Notes under the pieces: model-generated | The model's input: only the letters and a program-made list of their open reading frames with translations | Told to the model about the DNA's origin: nothing | Database searches by the model: none | Program-made: the position numbers and the translations under genes | Assembly (NCBI GenBank): GCA_021647265.1 | Contig: JAKIVA010000012.1 | Location: 1 to 53,850, forward strand | DNA length: 53,850 bases | Direction: 5' to 3' | Origin: Lutibacter sp. | GTDB taxonomy: Bacteria; Bacteroidota; Bacteroidia; Flavobacteriales; Flavobacteriaceae | In this document: piece after piece, positions 42,031 to 50,836 of the stretch | Numbering within the stretch: the first letter of the stretch is position 1 | Layout of the letters: each line of letters begins with the position of its first letter

Positions 42031-42044
42031 TAAGGTTTCCACCT

Positions 42045-42701
42045 ATGAAACTAAATGAAATTATTACTACTAATTTTTCAAGTATTTTTGAAGAAAATTT
42101 ACTACAAGAACTAAGTAATAATGGGATTTTAAAAAAAGCAGAACCAGAAAAAATAATTTTAGAGATAAGAAGAAAAATTGAGTTTATCCCCTTAATTGTA
42201 TCTGGAGTGGTTAAAGTAATGCACCGAGACGGGAAAGGGAATGGCATTTTTTTACATTTTTTAACTAAGAATCAGGTTAGTGCAATTGCAATTACCTATG
42301 CATTAGAAAATAAAATAAGTGAAATAAGATTAGAAGCACAAAGTAATATTGTATACATAGCAATACCCGCTAAAGTTGTAAACTCATGGTTTTTAAAATA
42401 CAGCTCATGGCGATCTTTTTATTTTCAATTAAACCAGCAGCAAACATCTTTTCTAATTGAAAAAATTGATGATATTGCTTTTACTTGTTTGGAAAATAGA
42501 TTGTTAAAATATTTACAATACACAAGTTTAATAAAAAATGATAAAACGATAAATATAAAACATTTTGATATTGCTCGTGATTTGAAGGTCTCTAGAGAAT
42601 CAGTATCAAGAGCCTTAAAAAAATTAGAGCAGGAAGAGCTAATAACCTTAGGCAGAAATAAAATATATATTAATCAAAATAAAATGAATCCAACAATTTA
42701 A
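42045..42701 (+). CDS. Crp/Fnr-family regulator (second copy)
   Basis: A 218-residue relative of the first regulator: barrel at about 20-130 (IPLIVSGVVKVMHRDGKGNG), dimer helix, winged helix at about 160-210 (HFDIARDLKVSRESVSRALK). It resembles the first copy along its length, so it is probably an old duplication, now diverged. It lies between the sulfur transporter and the molybdenum-cofactor genes and may control either. One of the two may bind the palindrome at 49128-49143. Confidence 0.9.
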   Translation: MKLNEIITTNFSSIFEENLLQELSNNGILKKAEPEKIILEIRRKIEFIPLIVSGVVKVMHRDGKGNGIFLHFLTKNQVSAIAITYALENKISEIRLEAQSNIVYIAIPAKVVNSWFLKYSSWRSFYFQLNQQQTSFLIEKIDDIAFTCLENRLLKYLQYTSLIKNDKTINIKHFDIARDLKVSRESVSRALKKLEQEELITLGRNKIYINQNKMNPTI

Positions 42702-42761
42702 TAATTTTTATTAATTAGAAGCTACACTACACATTCAAAATAAATAGTTTAAACGTTAAGA

Positions 42762-43241
42762 ATGGCAAAAGAATTTTCACATATCAATGATAAGAACCAC
42801 CCTAAAATGGTTAATGTTGGTGGTAAAAAAGTTACTAACCGAAAAGCAACAGCTAGAGCAACGATGTTTTTAGGACAAGAAATTATATCTCATTTTAAGA
42901 ATAAGGAGTTAACAACCAAAAAAGGCCCCGTTTTTCAAACAGCTATTATTGCAGGTATTCAAGCAGTTAAAAAGACATCTGATTTAATTCCAATGTGCCA
43001 TCCGTTATTAATTAATGGAGTTGATATTGCTATTAATATTGTTGACAAAGAAACCATTGGAATTATTTGTACAGTTTCAATTGAAGGAAAAACAGGTGTT
43101 GAAATGGAAGCATTAACAGGAGCAAATATTGCTGCATTAACAGTGTATGATATGTGTAAATCTATTTCGCAAAAAATGGTGATAAAGGAGGTGAAATTAG
43201 TTGAAAAATCTGGAGGTAAAAGCGATATTAAAAATGGGTAA
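42762..43241 (+). CDS. moaC: Cyclic pyranopterin monophosphate synthase MoaC
   Basis: A 159-residue enzyme that completes cyclic pyranopterin monophosphate in molybdenum-cofactor synthesis. It has the family start FSHINDKNHPKMVNVGGKKV, then IAGIQAVKKTSDLIPMCHPL (active site), and VEMEALTGANIAALTVYDMC followed by KSISQKM. It heads a co-directed run of five genes with overlaps. Confidence 0.97.
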   Translation: MAKEFSHINDKNHPKMVNVGGKKVTNRKATARATMFLGQEIISHFKNKELTTKKGPVFQTAIIAGIQAVKKTSDLIPMCHPLLINGVDIAINIVDKETIGIICTVSIEGKTGVEMEALTGANIAALTVYDMCKSISQKMVIKEVKLVEKSGGKSDIKNG

Positions 43242-44346
43242 ACATCAAAAACACACAAAACTTAAACTAAGAGATAACGATAATTTTGCACCCAATGAAA
43301 TAGCTTTTGTTGGAACAAAATGTGGTGTTATTTCAAATTTAGTAAATAAAGTTTCTAAAAAATTAATAGATTATAAATTAGCCTATTTTGATGCTTCACA
43401 TAGTAAAGAAACAATAACAACCTCTATTGAAACATATACTTTTCACTCTAAGGGAACTGCCCAAATTTTAAGAAATTCAGCGTTAAATAAATTTAATCAG
43501 CGCATTCAATTTTCGCAATACGATTTTGTGTTTATAAATGGAAATCATTATCAAGGTTCTAAACAAATTTTAATCCTAGATAATGAAAAAGAAGCTTCTG
43601 TTTTAAAAAGGTTAGATCAGTTAAATAATATTCAATTTGTTGTAAAATTAACAGAGGGTGCTAAATTTTTCGACTTTCTTGTTGCAGAAAAACCGCAGAT
43701 AAAAAATCTGATGTGTTATGAAATTACTGAAATAGAGAAAATTTCTATGCATATAGAGAATTTAATTAAAGAGAAAATAGCACCCATTCAAGGTTTAGTT
43801 TTAGCTGGTGGTAAAAGTGTTCGAATGGGAACAGATAAGGGGACATTGCAATTTTATGGTAAAAATCAGCGCGATGTTGCTATTGAATTGTTAGAGAAAA
43901 ATAATTTAAAAACGTATTTATCGGTTAGGTCTTCCCAAGAAATTGAAATAGAACATAAAATTACCGATAAGTTTATAGGTTTAGGGCCTTTTGGAGCCAT
44001 TTGTTCGGCATTTCAATCAAATCCAAATGTCGCTTGGCTGGTTTTAGCAACCGATGTGCCTTTTGTAAACGATGCCGTTATTCAAAAATTATTAAAATAT
44101 AGAAATCCGTCAAAAGCAGCAACAAGTATTAAAGGGAAAGGGAAGCAATTTCCAGAACCCCTAATAACTATTTGGGAACCTAAAAGTTATTTGTTGCTGT
44201 TAAATTATTTATCACAAGGGTTTTCTTGTCCGCGTAAAGTTTTAATAAATTCTGATGTTAAAATTGTTGAGGTTGATGATGATTTAATTAGAAATATTAA
44301 CACACCTGAAGAATTTAAGGCTGCACGTAAAGAAATAAATGAGTAA
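43234..44346 (+). CDS. mobA: MobB-like/MobA fusion (molybdenum cofactor guanylyltransferase)
   Basis: A 370-residue protein from ATG 43234, overlapping the moaC end by eight bases; a TTG at 43201 would add 11 residues. Residues about 20-185 have the MobB fold, but the P-loop is changed to FVGTKCGVISNLVNKVSK, without the GKT/S triad. Residues about 190-370 are MobA: VLAGGKSVRMGTDKGTLQF, VLATDVPFV and the C-terminal INTPEEFK. MobA attaches GMP to molybdopterin for the DMSO-reductase family, which fits the NrfD subunit at 49198. Confidence 0.85.
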   Translation: MGKHQKHTKLKLRDNDNFAPNEIAFVGTKCGVISNLVNKVSKKLIDYKLAYFDASHSKETITTSIETYTFHSKGTAQILRNSALNKFNQRIQFSQYDFVFINGNHYQGSKQILILDNEKEASVLKRLDQLNNIQFVVKLTEGAKFFDFLVAEKPQIKNLMCYEITEIEKISMHIENLIKEKIAPIQGLVLAGGKSVRMGTDKGTLQFYGKNQRDVAIELLEKNNLKTYLSVRSSQEIEIEHKITDKFIGLGPFGAICSAFQSNPNVAWLVLATDVPFVNDAVIQKLLKYRNPSKAATSIKGKGKQFPEPLITIWEPKSYLLLLNYLSQGFSCPRKVLINSDVKIVEVDDDLIRNINTPEEFKAARKEINE

Positions 44347-45178
44347 TAATACAATTCATATTTTAAATAATGATGCCACAGCCCAAATTTTGGAAAAATC
44401 TGAAATCAAAGGAGATATTATTGTTTGGAGAGAAATGCTGTGTGAAGGGGCCTTACATAAAAATGTGGGCAGTGATGAATTTTGGAAAAAAAGATATGCT
44501 TATTTTAAAAAGAAATTTAATATTGAACCTATAAAATATTACGATACAACAATTAGAGAAATTAAAAAAGTTGAAGATTTGTCTAATTATAATGAAGTTG
44601 TTTTGTGGTTTGAATGCAATTTGTTTCAGCAACTAAATTTATTGGCATTATGTACTTACTTAGTTACTAATTATGTAAAAAAAACAACTTACTTTTTAGT
44701 ATATTTTGAAAAAGAGAACGAAAAAGAACCTGTACAACCCTTCACAAATTTTTCTACAATAAATTTTAAATCAATTTTCAAAAATAAAATTAGACTTAGT
44801 AAAGCAAGCTTACTGTTTGCAAAAGAGAGCTGGGAAATGTACGTTGAAAATGATATTGACAAATTACAGAAATTTAATTTTAATAAAAATTCAAAATTTA
44901 AATGTTTACAAAAAACCATCAATCAACACTTATTGAGGTTTCCCAATGAAAAAGGATTAAATCAAATAGAATATAAAATTCTAAGAATTGTTAATTCAGG
45001 TATATTTACTGAAAAACAAATTATTAGAACTTTATTAATTTGGCAACAAAAAGAAACCGTTTATGGGTTTGGCGAATTGCAGTATTTCAACTATCTTAAA
45101 CAGTTAAAAAAATATGTTGAAATAAAGGAATCTAAAATTTATTTAAATAAAAAAGGAAGAGAAGTAATAGGTGTATAA
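44339..45178 (+). CDS. DUF1835-domain protein
   Basis: A 279-residue soluble protein. Its N-terminus fits DUF1835: TIHILNNDATAQILEKSEIK, then the motif VWREMLCEGAL and EVVLWFECNLFQQLNLLAL. The C-terminal part (about 215-279) looks like a winged-helix-type DUF3658 region. The function is unknown. It overlaps the mobA end by eight bases and the moeB-like start by one base, so it is translated with the molybdenum-cofactor genes, an unusual place for it. Confidence 0.75.
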   Translation: MSNNTIHILNNDATAQILEKSEIKGDIIVWREMLCEGALHKNVGSDEFWKKRYAYFKKKFNIEPIKYYDTTIREIKKVEDLSNYNEVVLWFECNLFQQLNLLALCTYLVTNYVKKTTYFLVYFEKENEKEPVQPFTNFSTINFKSIFKNKIRLSKASLLFAKESWEMYVENDIDKLQKFNFNKNSKFKCLQKTINQHLLRFPNEKGLNQIEYKILRIVNSGIFTEKQIIRTLLIWQQKETVYGFGELQYFNYLKQLKKYVEIKESKIYLNKKGREVIGV

Positions 45179-46257
45179 TGGACTTTAATAAAGAACAATA
45201 TTTTAAGCGTCAAACCTCGTTACCTGAAATAGGTAAAAAAGGGCAAGAATTATTACAAAATGCAAAAGTATTGATAATTGGTTGTGGAGGATTAGGAAAC
45301 CCGGTTGCAATTTATTTAGCAACAAGTGGTGTGGGAGAATTACATTTGGTTGATTTTGATACCGTTTCAATTTCTAATTTACATCGTCAGGTTTTTTATA
45401 AAATGGAAGATATTGGTAAAGCCAAAACCAAAGTATTAGCTAATGAAATAAAAAAAAGAACTCCTTTTACAAAAGTTGCATTTACTAATAAGGCCATTGA
45501 TAAAGATTCAATTATAGATTTAATTTTAAAATATGATATTGTAGTTGATGGTACAGATAGCTTACCCATAAAATACTTGATAAATGATGCTTGTGTACTT
45601 GCTAAAAAACCATTAGTGTATGGATCATTATATAAATTTGACGGTTATGTAGCCACGTTTAATATATTAGGTGAAAATAGTGAATACACGTGTAATTTGC
45701 GAGATGCTTTCCCTAAAATAGCAACAGATATTCCAAATTGTGAAGAGGCAGGAACGTTAAATCCAATTGTAGGTTTAATTGCCTTGTTTCAGGCAAACGA
45801 AGTAATAAAATTAATTACCAAAAAAGGGAAGTTATTAATAAATCAATTGTTAATTTATAATTCACTTCAGAACACTCAATTTAAAATTAAATTGAAGAAA
45901 AATAAAAAATTGAATATTGAAGAAGTTTTTAAAAATTCAGCGTATTTAGATGCAAATTGTACCTTACAAGATAGTACGTTATTGATTACAGCTGCTGAAT
46001 TAAAAAAAAATATTTCAGATTCGGCCATTGAAATAGTTAGTATATTAACTAATTTTGATGACACAATTCCTTTCAGTGTTCACCAAAAAATCCCCTACAA
46101 AACTTTTGATATAGATAATTTTAAACCCAATTTTAAAAAGAAATATGTAATAATTTGCGCAAGAGGAATTACAAGTTATGCAGTTACATTAAAAATAAAG
46201 GAAAAATATCCATTACTCTCGGTTTTAAGCTTGTCTGGAGGTATAACAAAATATTAA
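45178..46257 (+). CDS. moeB: HesA/MoeB/ThiF-family adenylyltransferase with rhodanese domain
   Basis: A 359-residue protein. The E1-type nucleotide site is VLIIGCGGLGNPVAIYLATS, followed by VDFDTVSISNLHRQVFY and the Asp in VVDGTDSLPIKYL. The Cys block NCEEAGTLNPIVGLIALFQA is present. Residues about 270-359 resemble a rhodanese with the loop IICARGITSYAV. Only one of the CxxC zinc pairs is traceable (YTCNLRDAFP). It should activate the MoaD C-terminus (gene at 48798) for sulfur transfer. It starts at the base where the DUF1835 gene ends. Confidence 0.88.
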   Translation: MDFNKEQYFKRQTSLPEIGKKGQELLQNAKVLIIGCGGLGNPVAIYLATSGVGELHLVDFDTVSISNLHRQVFYKMEDIGKAKTKVLANEIKKRTPFTKVAFTNKAIDKDSIIDLILKYDIVVDGTDSLPIKYLINDACVLAKKPLVYGSLYKFDGYVATFNILGENSEYTCNLRDAFPKIATDIPNCEEAGTLNPIVGLIALFQANEVIKLITKKGKLLINQLLIYNSLQNTQFKIKLKKNKKLNIEEVFKNSAYLDANCTLQDSTLLITAAELKKNISDSAIEIVSILTNFDDTIPFSVHQKIPYKTFDIDNFKPNFKKKYVIICARGITSYAVTLKIKEKYPLLSVLSLSGGITKY

Positions 46258-48027
46258 ATGCACAATCCAATTAAATTTTATACGACTCAAAAGCAGTATT
46301 TTGAAAAAAGAGTAAAAGAATTAAAACACAAGCTAGCCATTTCTAGCTCAATACGTTTTTTTGTTTTTTTAATTGCTGTTTTTGGAATTTATTTCTTTTT
46401 TGATACCACTAGAATTGTAATTTTTATAATTATAAGCTGGATTATTTTATTTCTTTTCTTAATATTAAGACACGGTAAATTACAATATGAATTAGATTTT
46501 AATAAAAAATTACTTCAAATAAATAGTACTGAAATAGCTGTTTTAACAGGAGATTACACTTTGTTAAATGAAGGAAAAGAATTTATTGATACATCTCATT
46601 TTTATAGTTACGATATAGATTTATTTGGGAAAGGTTCTTTTTTTCAATATAGTAATAGAACTGTAACAAGTGAAGGTAAAAAAGAGTTTGCCGCATATAT
46701 TTCACAAAATGATATTTCTAATGTTGAGGAAAAACAGGACGGGATTAAAGAATTGAGTGAAAAACCAAAATGGAGACAACAATTTTCTGCATTGGGCAGT
46801 ATGGTAAAAGTTGAATATTCAGCTAAAAAATTGATAGATTGGATACATAATTATAAATCGGTTTTTCCTAAATATTTAGCAATTTTACCTACAGTGTTTT
46901 CTGTAACTTCAATAATTTTAATTGTAGTAAGTGGTTTTCAAATTATTTCGAGTCAAATAGTACTGTTTTGGTTTTTTATAGGGTTAGGAATATCAGGCCT
47001 ATTTCTAAAAAAAGTAAATACACTGTATAAATATGCCAATAAAGCAAAAGATACTTTTAAGCAATATTATAAGTTGTTGAATAAAATTGAAAATGCGACG
47101 TTTACATCAAAAATTTTAATAGTAAAACAACAACAAATTAAAACTGAAACTGAAAAAGCATCAAAAATAGTTGCTAAATTCTCAAAAATATTAGATGCTT
47201 TAGATCAACGTAATAATTTGATAGTTGGAGTACTAGGGAATGGATTTTTATTGTGGGATTTACAACAAGCTTATAAAATTGAACAGTGGGTAATTAATTA
47301 TAAAGATAAAGTTGAAAACTGGTTTGAAGTAATAGCCTTTTTTGATGCTCAAAATTCATTAGCAAACTTTACTTTCAATCATCCAACCTATGTGTTTCCT
47401 GAAATTAAAACTTCTAAAAACGTAATTGAAGCTAAAAAATTAGGTCATTTTTTATTGAATGATTCTGTTAGAATAAGTAATGATTTTAAAATTGATAAGC
47501 ACCAATTCTTCATTATAACAGGTGCTAATATGGCGGGAAAAAGTACTTTTTTGAGAACAGTCTCAATGGCCATTGTAATGGCAAATTGTGGATTGCCGGT
47601 TTGTGCAGAAAATTTCAAGTATTACCCAATCAAACTTATTACTAGCATGCGAACTACAGACTCTTTAGTTGATGATGAGTCGTATTTCTTTTCTGAATTA
47701 AAACGATTAAAGTTTATTGTAGATGAAATAGTTAACAATGAGTATTTTATAATTTTAGATGAAATTTTAAAAGGAACAAACAGTACAGATAAAGCTATAG
47801 GTTCCAAAAAATTTATTCAAAAATTAGTCACCTCAAATTCAACAGGAATTATAGCGACACACGATTTAAGTTTGTGTGAAATTGAGAAAGAATTACCCGA
47901 AATTAAAAACTACTATTTTGATGCAGAAATTATTAATGATGAACTATACTTTGATTATAAATTAAAAGATGGTATTTGTAAAAACATGAATGCTTCTTTT
48001 TTATTAGCCAAAATGAAGATAGTTTAA
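46258..48027 (+). CDS. MutS-like membrane ATPase
   Basis: A 589-residue protein. Two hydrophobic hairpins occur at about 28-70 and 205-245, which standard MutS does not have. The C-terminal ATPase has the Walker A ITGANMAGKSTFLRTVSMAI, the signature block SMRTTDSLVDDESYFFSELK, Walker B FIILDEILKGTNSTDKAIGS and GIIATHDLSLCEIEKEL. The mismatch-recognition domain is absent. It belongs to the MutS-related proteins frequent in Bacteroidota, role unknown. It begins at the base after the moeB-like stop. Confidence 0.88.
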   Translation: MHNPIKFYTTQKQYFEKRVKELKHKLAISSSIRFFVFLIAVFGIYFFFDTTRIVIFIIISWIILFLFLILRHGKLQYELDFNKKLLQINSTEIAVLTGDYTLLNEGKEFIDTSHFYSYDIDLFGKGSFFQYSNRTVTSEGKKEFAAYISQNDISNVEEKQDGIKELSEKPKWRQQFSALGSMVKVEYSAKKLIDWIHNYKSVFPKYLAILPTVFSVTSIILIVVSGFQIISSQIVLFWFFIGLGISGLFLKKVNTLYKYANKAKDTFKQYYKLLNKIENATFTSKILIVKQQQIKTETEKASKIVAKFSKILDALDQRNNLIVGVLGNGFLLWDLQQAYKIEQWVINYKDKVENWFEVIAFFDAQNSLANFTFNHPTYVFPEIKTSKNVIEAKKLGHFLLNDSVRISNDFKIDKHQFFIITGANMAGKSTFLRTVSMAIVMANCGLPVCAENFKYYPIKLITSMRTTDSLVDDESYFFSELKRLKFIVDEIVNNEYFIILDEILKGTNSTDKAIGSKKFIQKLVTSNSTGIIATHDLSLCEIEKELPEIKNYYFDAEIINDELYFDYKLKDGICKNMNASFLLAKMKIV

Positions 48028-48449
48028 GGATGTGAGTTAACCCAAACTTCGCCATCTTCAAAATGTTCTTTTTTCCATATTGGAACAGAATCTTTTAATG
48101 TGTCAATAGCATATTCACACGCTTCAAAGGCCGCTTTTCTATGTGCAGATGAAACAGCAATAATTACAGGAACATCACCAATTTGCAACTCACCAATGGC
48201 ATGATGGATTGCAATTTTATGAATGGAGAATTTTTCTAAAGCTTTTGTTGCTATTTTTTGCATCTCTTTCAATGCCATAGGCTCATAGCTACTAAAATCT
48301 AATAAAGTAACTGTTTTATTTTGTGTTACATTTCTTACGGTACCAACAAAAGTAACAATTCCACCACAAGAATCATCTTCAACAAAAGCGATGCAGTCTT
48401 GTAAATTTAATTTTTGAGCGGTTATTTTTATAGAAGTTCTTTGAATCAT
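48024..48449 (-). CDS. moaE: Molybdopterin synthase catalytic subunit MoaE
   Basis: A 141-residue protein. It has the family blocks GGIVTFVGTVRNVTQNKTVT, LDFSSYEPMALKEMQKIA, IHHAIGELQIGDVPVIIAVS and SAHRKAAFEACEYAIDTLKD with VPIWKKEHFEDGEVW, which holds the catalytic lysines. With MoaD it puts the dithiolene sulfurs on cPMP. It is convergent with the MutS-like gene; their stops share TTAA. A minus-strand -7 box is at 48479-48486. Confidence 0.96.
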   Translation of the reverse strand: MIQRTSIKITAQKLNLQDCIAFVEDDSCGGIVTFVGTVRNVTQNKTVTLLDFSSYEPMALKEMQKIATKALEKFSIHKIAIHHAIGELQIGDVPVIIAVSSAHRKAAFEACEYAIDTLKDSVPIWKKEHFEDGEVWVNSHP

Positions 48450-48478
48450 TATTTTTAACTAATATTTAGCAAATTTAA

Positions 48479-48486
48479 CAAATCTA
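48479..48486 (-). promoter_or_regulatory. -7 promoter box for moaE
   Basis: The minus strand reads TAGATTTG, a full -7 consensus, 30 bases before the moaE start. A weaker box for the divergent gene, TATTTTCG, is at 48492-48499. Confidence 0.5.
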
Positions 48487-48525
48487 AAGTCTATTTTCGC
48501 AAAATACTTAATTTAAGGAAGCCTT

Positions 48526-48801
48526 ATGCAAAAGACATTTAGAATTATTAGTTTTTTAGAAGGAGTATCATTTTTATTGTTGTTATTTATTGCAACTCCA
48601 ATCAAATATTTTGCAGGAAACGACTCATTTGTAAAAATGCTTGGAATGCCACATGGAATATTATTTTTAGTGTATGTTGTATTTGCAATTATGCTGAAAT
48701 ATGAATTAAAGTGGGAAGCTAAAACCACATGGATAGTCTTAATAGCATCGGTTATTCCATTTGGAACATTTTATGTTGACAAAAAACACTTAAAAAATTA
48801 A
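48526..48801 (+). CDS. DUF3817 membrane protein
   Basis: A 91-residue protein with three membrane segments. The family pattern is plain: FRIISFLEGVSFLLLLFIAT, then PIKYFAGNDSFVKMLGMPHG and a C-terminal VIPFGTFYVDKK. Members are often next to transporters or cofactor genes, but no function is known. It is divergent from moaE and convergent with moaD, sharing TTAA at the stops. Confidence 0.9.
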   Translation: MQKTFRIISFLEGVSFLLLLFIATPIKYFAGNDSFVKMLGMPHGILFLVYVVFAIMLKYELKWEAKTTWIVLIASVIPFGTFYVDKKHLKN

Positions 48802-49040
48802 CCGCCACTCACAGGTGGAATAATTGCAACAACATCTCCATTTTTAAGTATTAAATCGTCATTTGCATATTCTTCATTTACAGCTATAGCAAACTCGTGT
48901 ATATTTTTTAAATTTGGATATGTTAACTTTAAAGCTTCTTTTAACTCTTTAATATGGGTTTTTTCTTGTAAATTATAATATACGGTATTTTCTCCAACAA
49001 AATCTGTAGTAATACCAAAAAATAATAGTTGTATTTGCAT
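48798..49040 (-). CDS. moaD: Molybdopterin synthase sulfur carrier MoaD
   Basis: An 80-residue ubiquitin-fold protein. It begins MQIQLLFFGITTDFVGENTV and ends GDVVAIIPPVSGG; the terminal Gly-Gly is where the thiocarboxylate forms after activation by the MoeB-type protein at 45178. It works with MoaE, one gene away on the same strand. Confidence 0.95.
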   Translation of the reverse strand: MQIQLLFFGITTDFVGENTVYYNLQEKTHIKELKEALKLTYPNLKNIHEFAIAVNEEYANDDLILKNGDVVAIIPPVSGG

Positions 49041-49127
49041 AAGAATTATTAAAAGTTAGTACAAAAATAAATCATTTATATTAAATAAATAGGCTTGTAA
49101 TTTAAATTGATTCTAAATAATATATTG

Positions 49128-49171
49128 TGTGATACTTATCACAAAACTAACACCTTCAATAGTTAAATTTG
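49128..49171 (+). promoter_or_regulatory. Crp/Fnr-type palindrome and -7 box of the molybdoenzyme operon
   Basis: TGTGATA-CT-TATCACA (49128-49143) has perfect 7-bp arms and also fits TGTGA-N6-TCACA. TAAATTTG (49164-49171) is a full -7 box. With a start about six bases past the box, the palindrome is centred near -41.5, the classic class II activator position. Two Crp/Fnr genes lie 6-9 kb upstream. Start codon at 49198. Confidence 0.7.
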
Positions 49172-49197
49172 TTAGAACTAAATTATTTTGATAAAAT

Positions 49198-50814
49198 ATG
49201 AAGTATGGTTTTATAATTGACAACCGTAAATGTATTGGTTGTCATGCTTGTACTACGGCGTGTAAATCGGAACACGATGTTGCTATAGGTGTTAACAGAA
49301 CGTATGTTAAACAAGTAGAAAAAGGTGAATTCCCAGACACACGAAGAATTTTTTCAGTCATGCGGTGCAATCATTGTACAGATGCTCCTTGTGTAGAAAT
49401 TTGTCCGGTGGAAGCATTATATACACGTGAAGATGGTATTGTAGATTTTGACAATAACCGTTGTATTGGTTGTAAATCATGTATGCAAGCGTGTCCGTAT
49501 GATGCATTATACATAGATCCAGATACCAAAACAGCAGCAAAATGTAATTATTGTGCGCACAGAGTTGATGTTGGTAGAGAGCCTGCTTGTGTTTCAGTTT
49601 GCCCTGAACACGCAATTATTGCGGGAGATATGGAAAATCCAACTACTGAGATTTCTCAACTATTGGCACGTCAAGCAGTAAAAGTTAGAAAGCCAGAAAA
49701 GGGCACCAATCCAAATCTATTTTATATTGATGCTGATGATGCTTCATTGGTTCCTGAAGCTACTGATAAATCAGGGCCAAGTTTATGGAGCTCACAAGCT
49801 CGTGGTGTTGGGCATTTTGCAAAAGCGGCTGAAAAAATGATGCATACAAATGATGACGTAGATTTATTGCAAATGACAATAAATAACGAAATTGAAGCAG
49901 CATATCAGAAAAAAGAAAGTGAGAATCCAAATTATATTGATGTGTTAACAGGCAAAGCACGTAGAGTTTATGATACACCAGATAAAGGTATTTTATGGGG
50001 TTGGGAAGTTTCAACCTACGTATTTACAAAGGCAATTGCAGCAGGTGCATTTTTAATTCCATTTATAGCTATAATGCTTGGCTATGAGGTTTCTTCAACA
50101 GCCAAATTGTGGTCCGCAGGAATTTCATTAACATTTTTAGCATTAACAGGATTATTCTTGGTGATGGACTTAGACAGGCCAGATCGTTTTTTAAATGTTT
50201 TGTTACGTCCACAATGGAACTCTTGGTTGGTAAAAGGTGGTTACACAATTACTATTTTCGGATTGTTGGTAACCGTTTGGGGAGCAATGACCTTATTTGA
50301 TGTAAACACAGGAGAAACCATTTTATTATGGATTACAGCTGTTTTTGCTGTATTGTTAGCAATTTATACGGCATTTTTATTTGCACAAGCAAAAGGGCGT
50401 GATTTTTGGCAAAGTCCAACATTACCATTACATATGTTAGTGCATAGTGTAATGGCAGGGGCTTCCATTTTTATAATAGCTTCTTTAATTTTTAGAAACG
50501 AAGATTGGATGAGTATTCTAAAAAACACCATGATAATTGCATTGGTTGTTAATTTATTTACGCTAGTAACAGAATTAACAATTACACACCCAACAACAGC
50601 TGCAAAAACTGTGGTAAAAATGATTACCAAAGGAAGATATAAAAATTTATTTTGGATGGTAACTGTATTGATAGGTAATATTATTCCATTAGCATTGTTA
50701 TTTTTCGGAAATGGAGGATTATTAACAGTTGTTTCAGGAATATGTGTATTAATTGGAATTTTAATTACTGAAAAAATTTGGGTGGAAGCACCTCAAAGAA
50801 TTCCGTTAGCTTAA
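49198..50814 (+). CDS. Fused 4Fe-4S/NrfD-type subunit of a molybdopterin oxidoreductase
   Basis: A 538-residue fusion. Residues 1-165 hold four clusters' worth of cysteines in the DmsB/PsrB style: CIGCHACTTACKSEH, CNHCTDAPCVEICP, CIGCKSCMQACP and CNYCAHRVDVGREPACVSVC. A linker (about 166-265) is followed by an NrfD/PsrC membrane domain with eight or more segments (GWEVSTYVFTKAIAAGAFLI; LVMDLDRPDRFLNVLLRPQW), ending APQRIPLA. It passes electrons between quinone and a molybdenum subunit, as in polysulfide or related reductases. The catalytic subunit that should follow is missing; a truncated ATPase gene is joined here. Confidence 0.92.
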   Translation: MKYGFIIDNRKCIGCHACTTACKSEHDVAIGVNRTYVKQVEKGEFPDTRRIFSVMRCNHCTDAPCVEICPVEALYTREDGIVDFDNNRCIGCKSCMQACPYDALYIDPDTKTAAKCNYCAHRVDVGREPACVSVCPEHAIIAGDMENPTTEISQLLARQAVKVRKPEKGTNPNLFYIDADDASLVPEATDKSGPSLWSSQARGVGHFAKAAEKMMHTNDDVDLLQMTINNEIEAAYQKKESENPNYIDVLTGKARRVYDTPDKGILWGWEVSTYVFTKAIAAGAFLIPFIAIMLGYEVSSTAKLWSAGISLTFLALTGLFLVMDLDRPDRFLNVLLRPQWNSWLVKGGYTITIFGLLVTVWGAMTLFDVNTGETILLWITAVFAVLLAIYTAFLFAQAKGRDFWQSPTLPLHMLVHSVMAGASIFIIASLIFRNEDWMSILKNTMIIALVVNLFTLVTELTITHPTTAAKTVVKMITKGRYKNLFWMVTVLIGNIIPLALLFFGNGGLLTVVSGICVLIGILITEKIWVEAPQRIPLA

Positions 50815-50836
50815 AAAAAATAAAAATGTCAATGTT

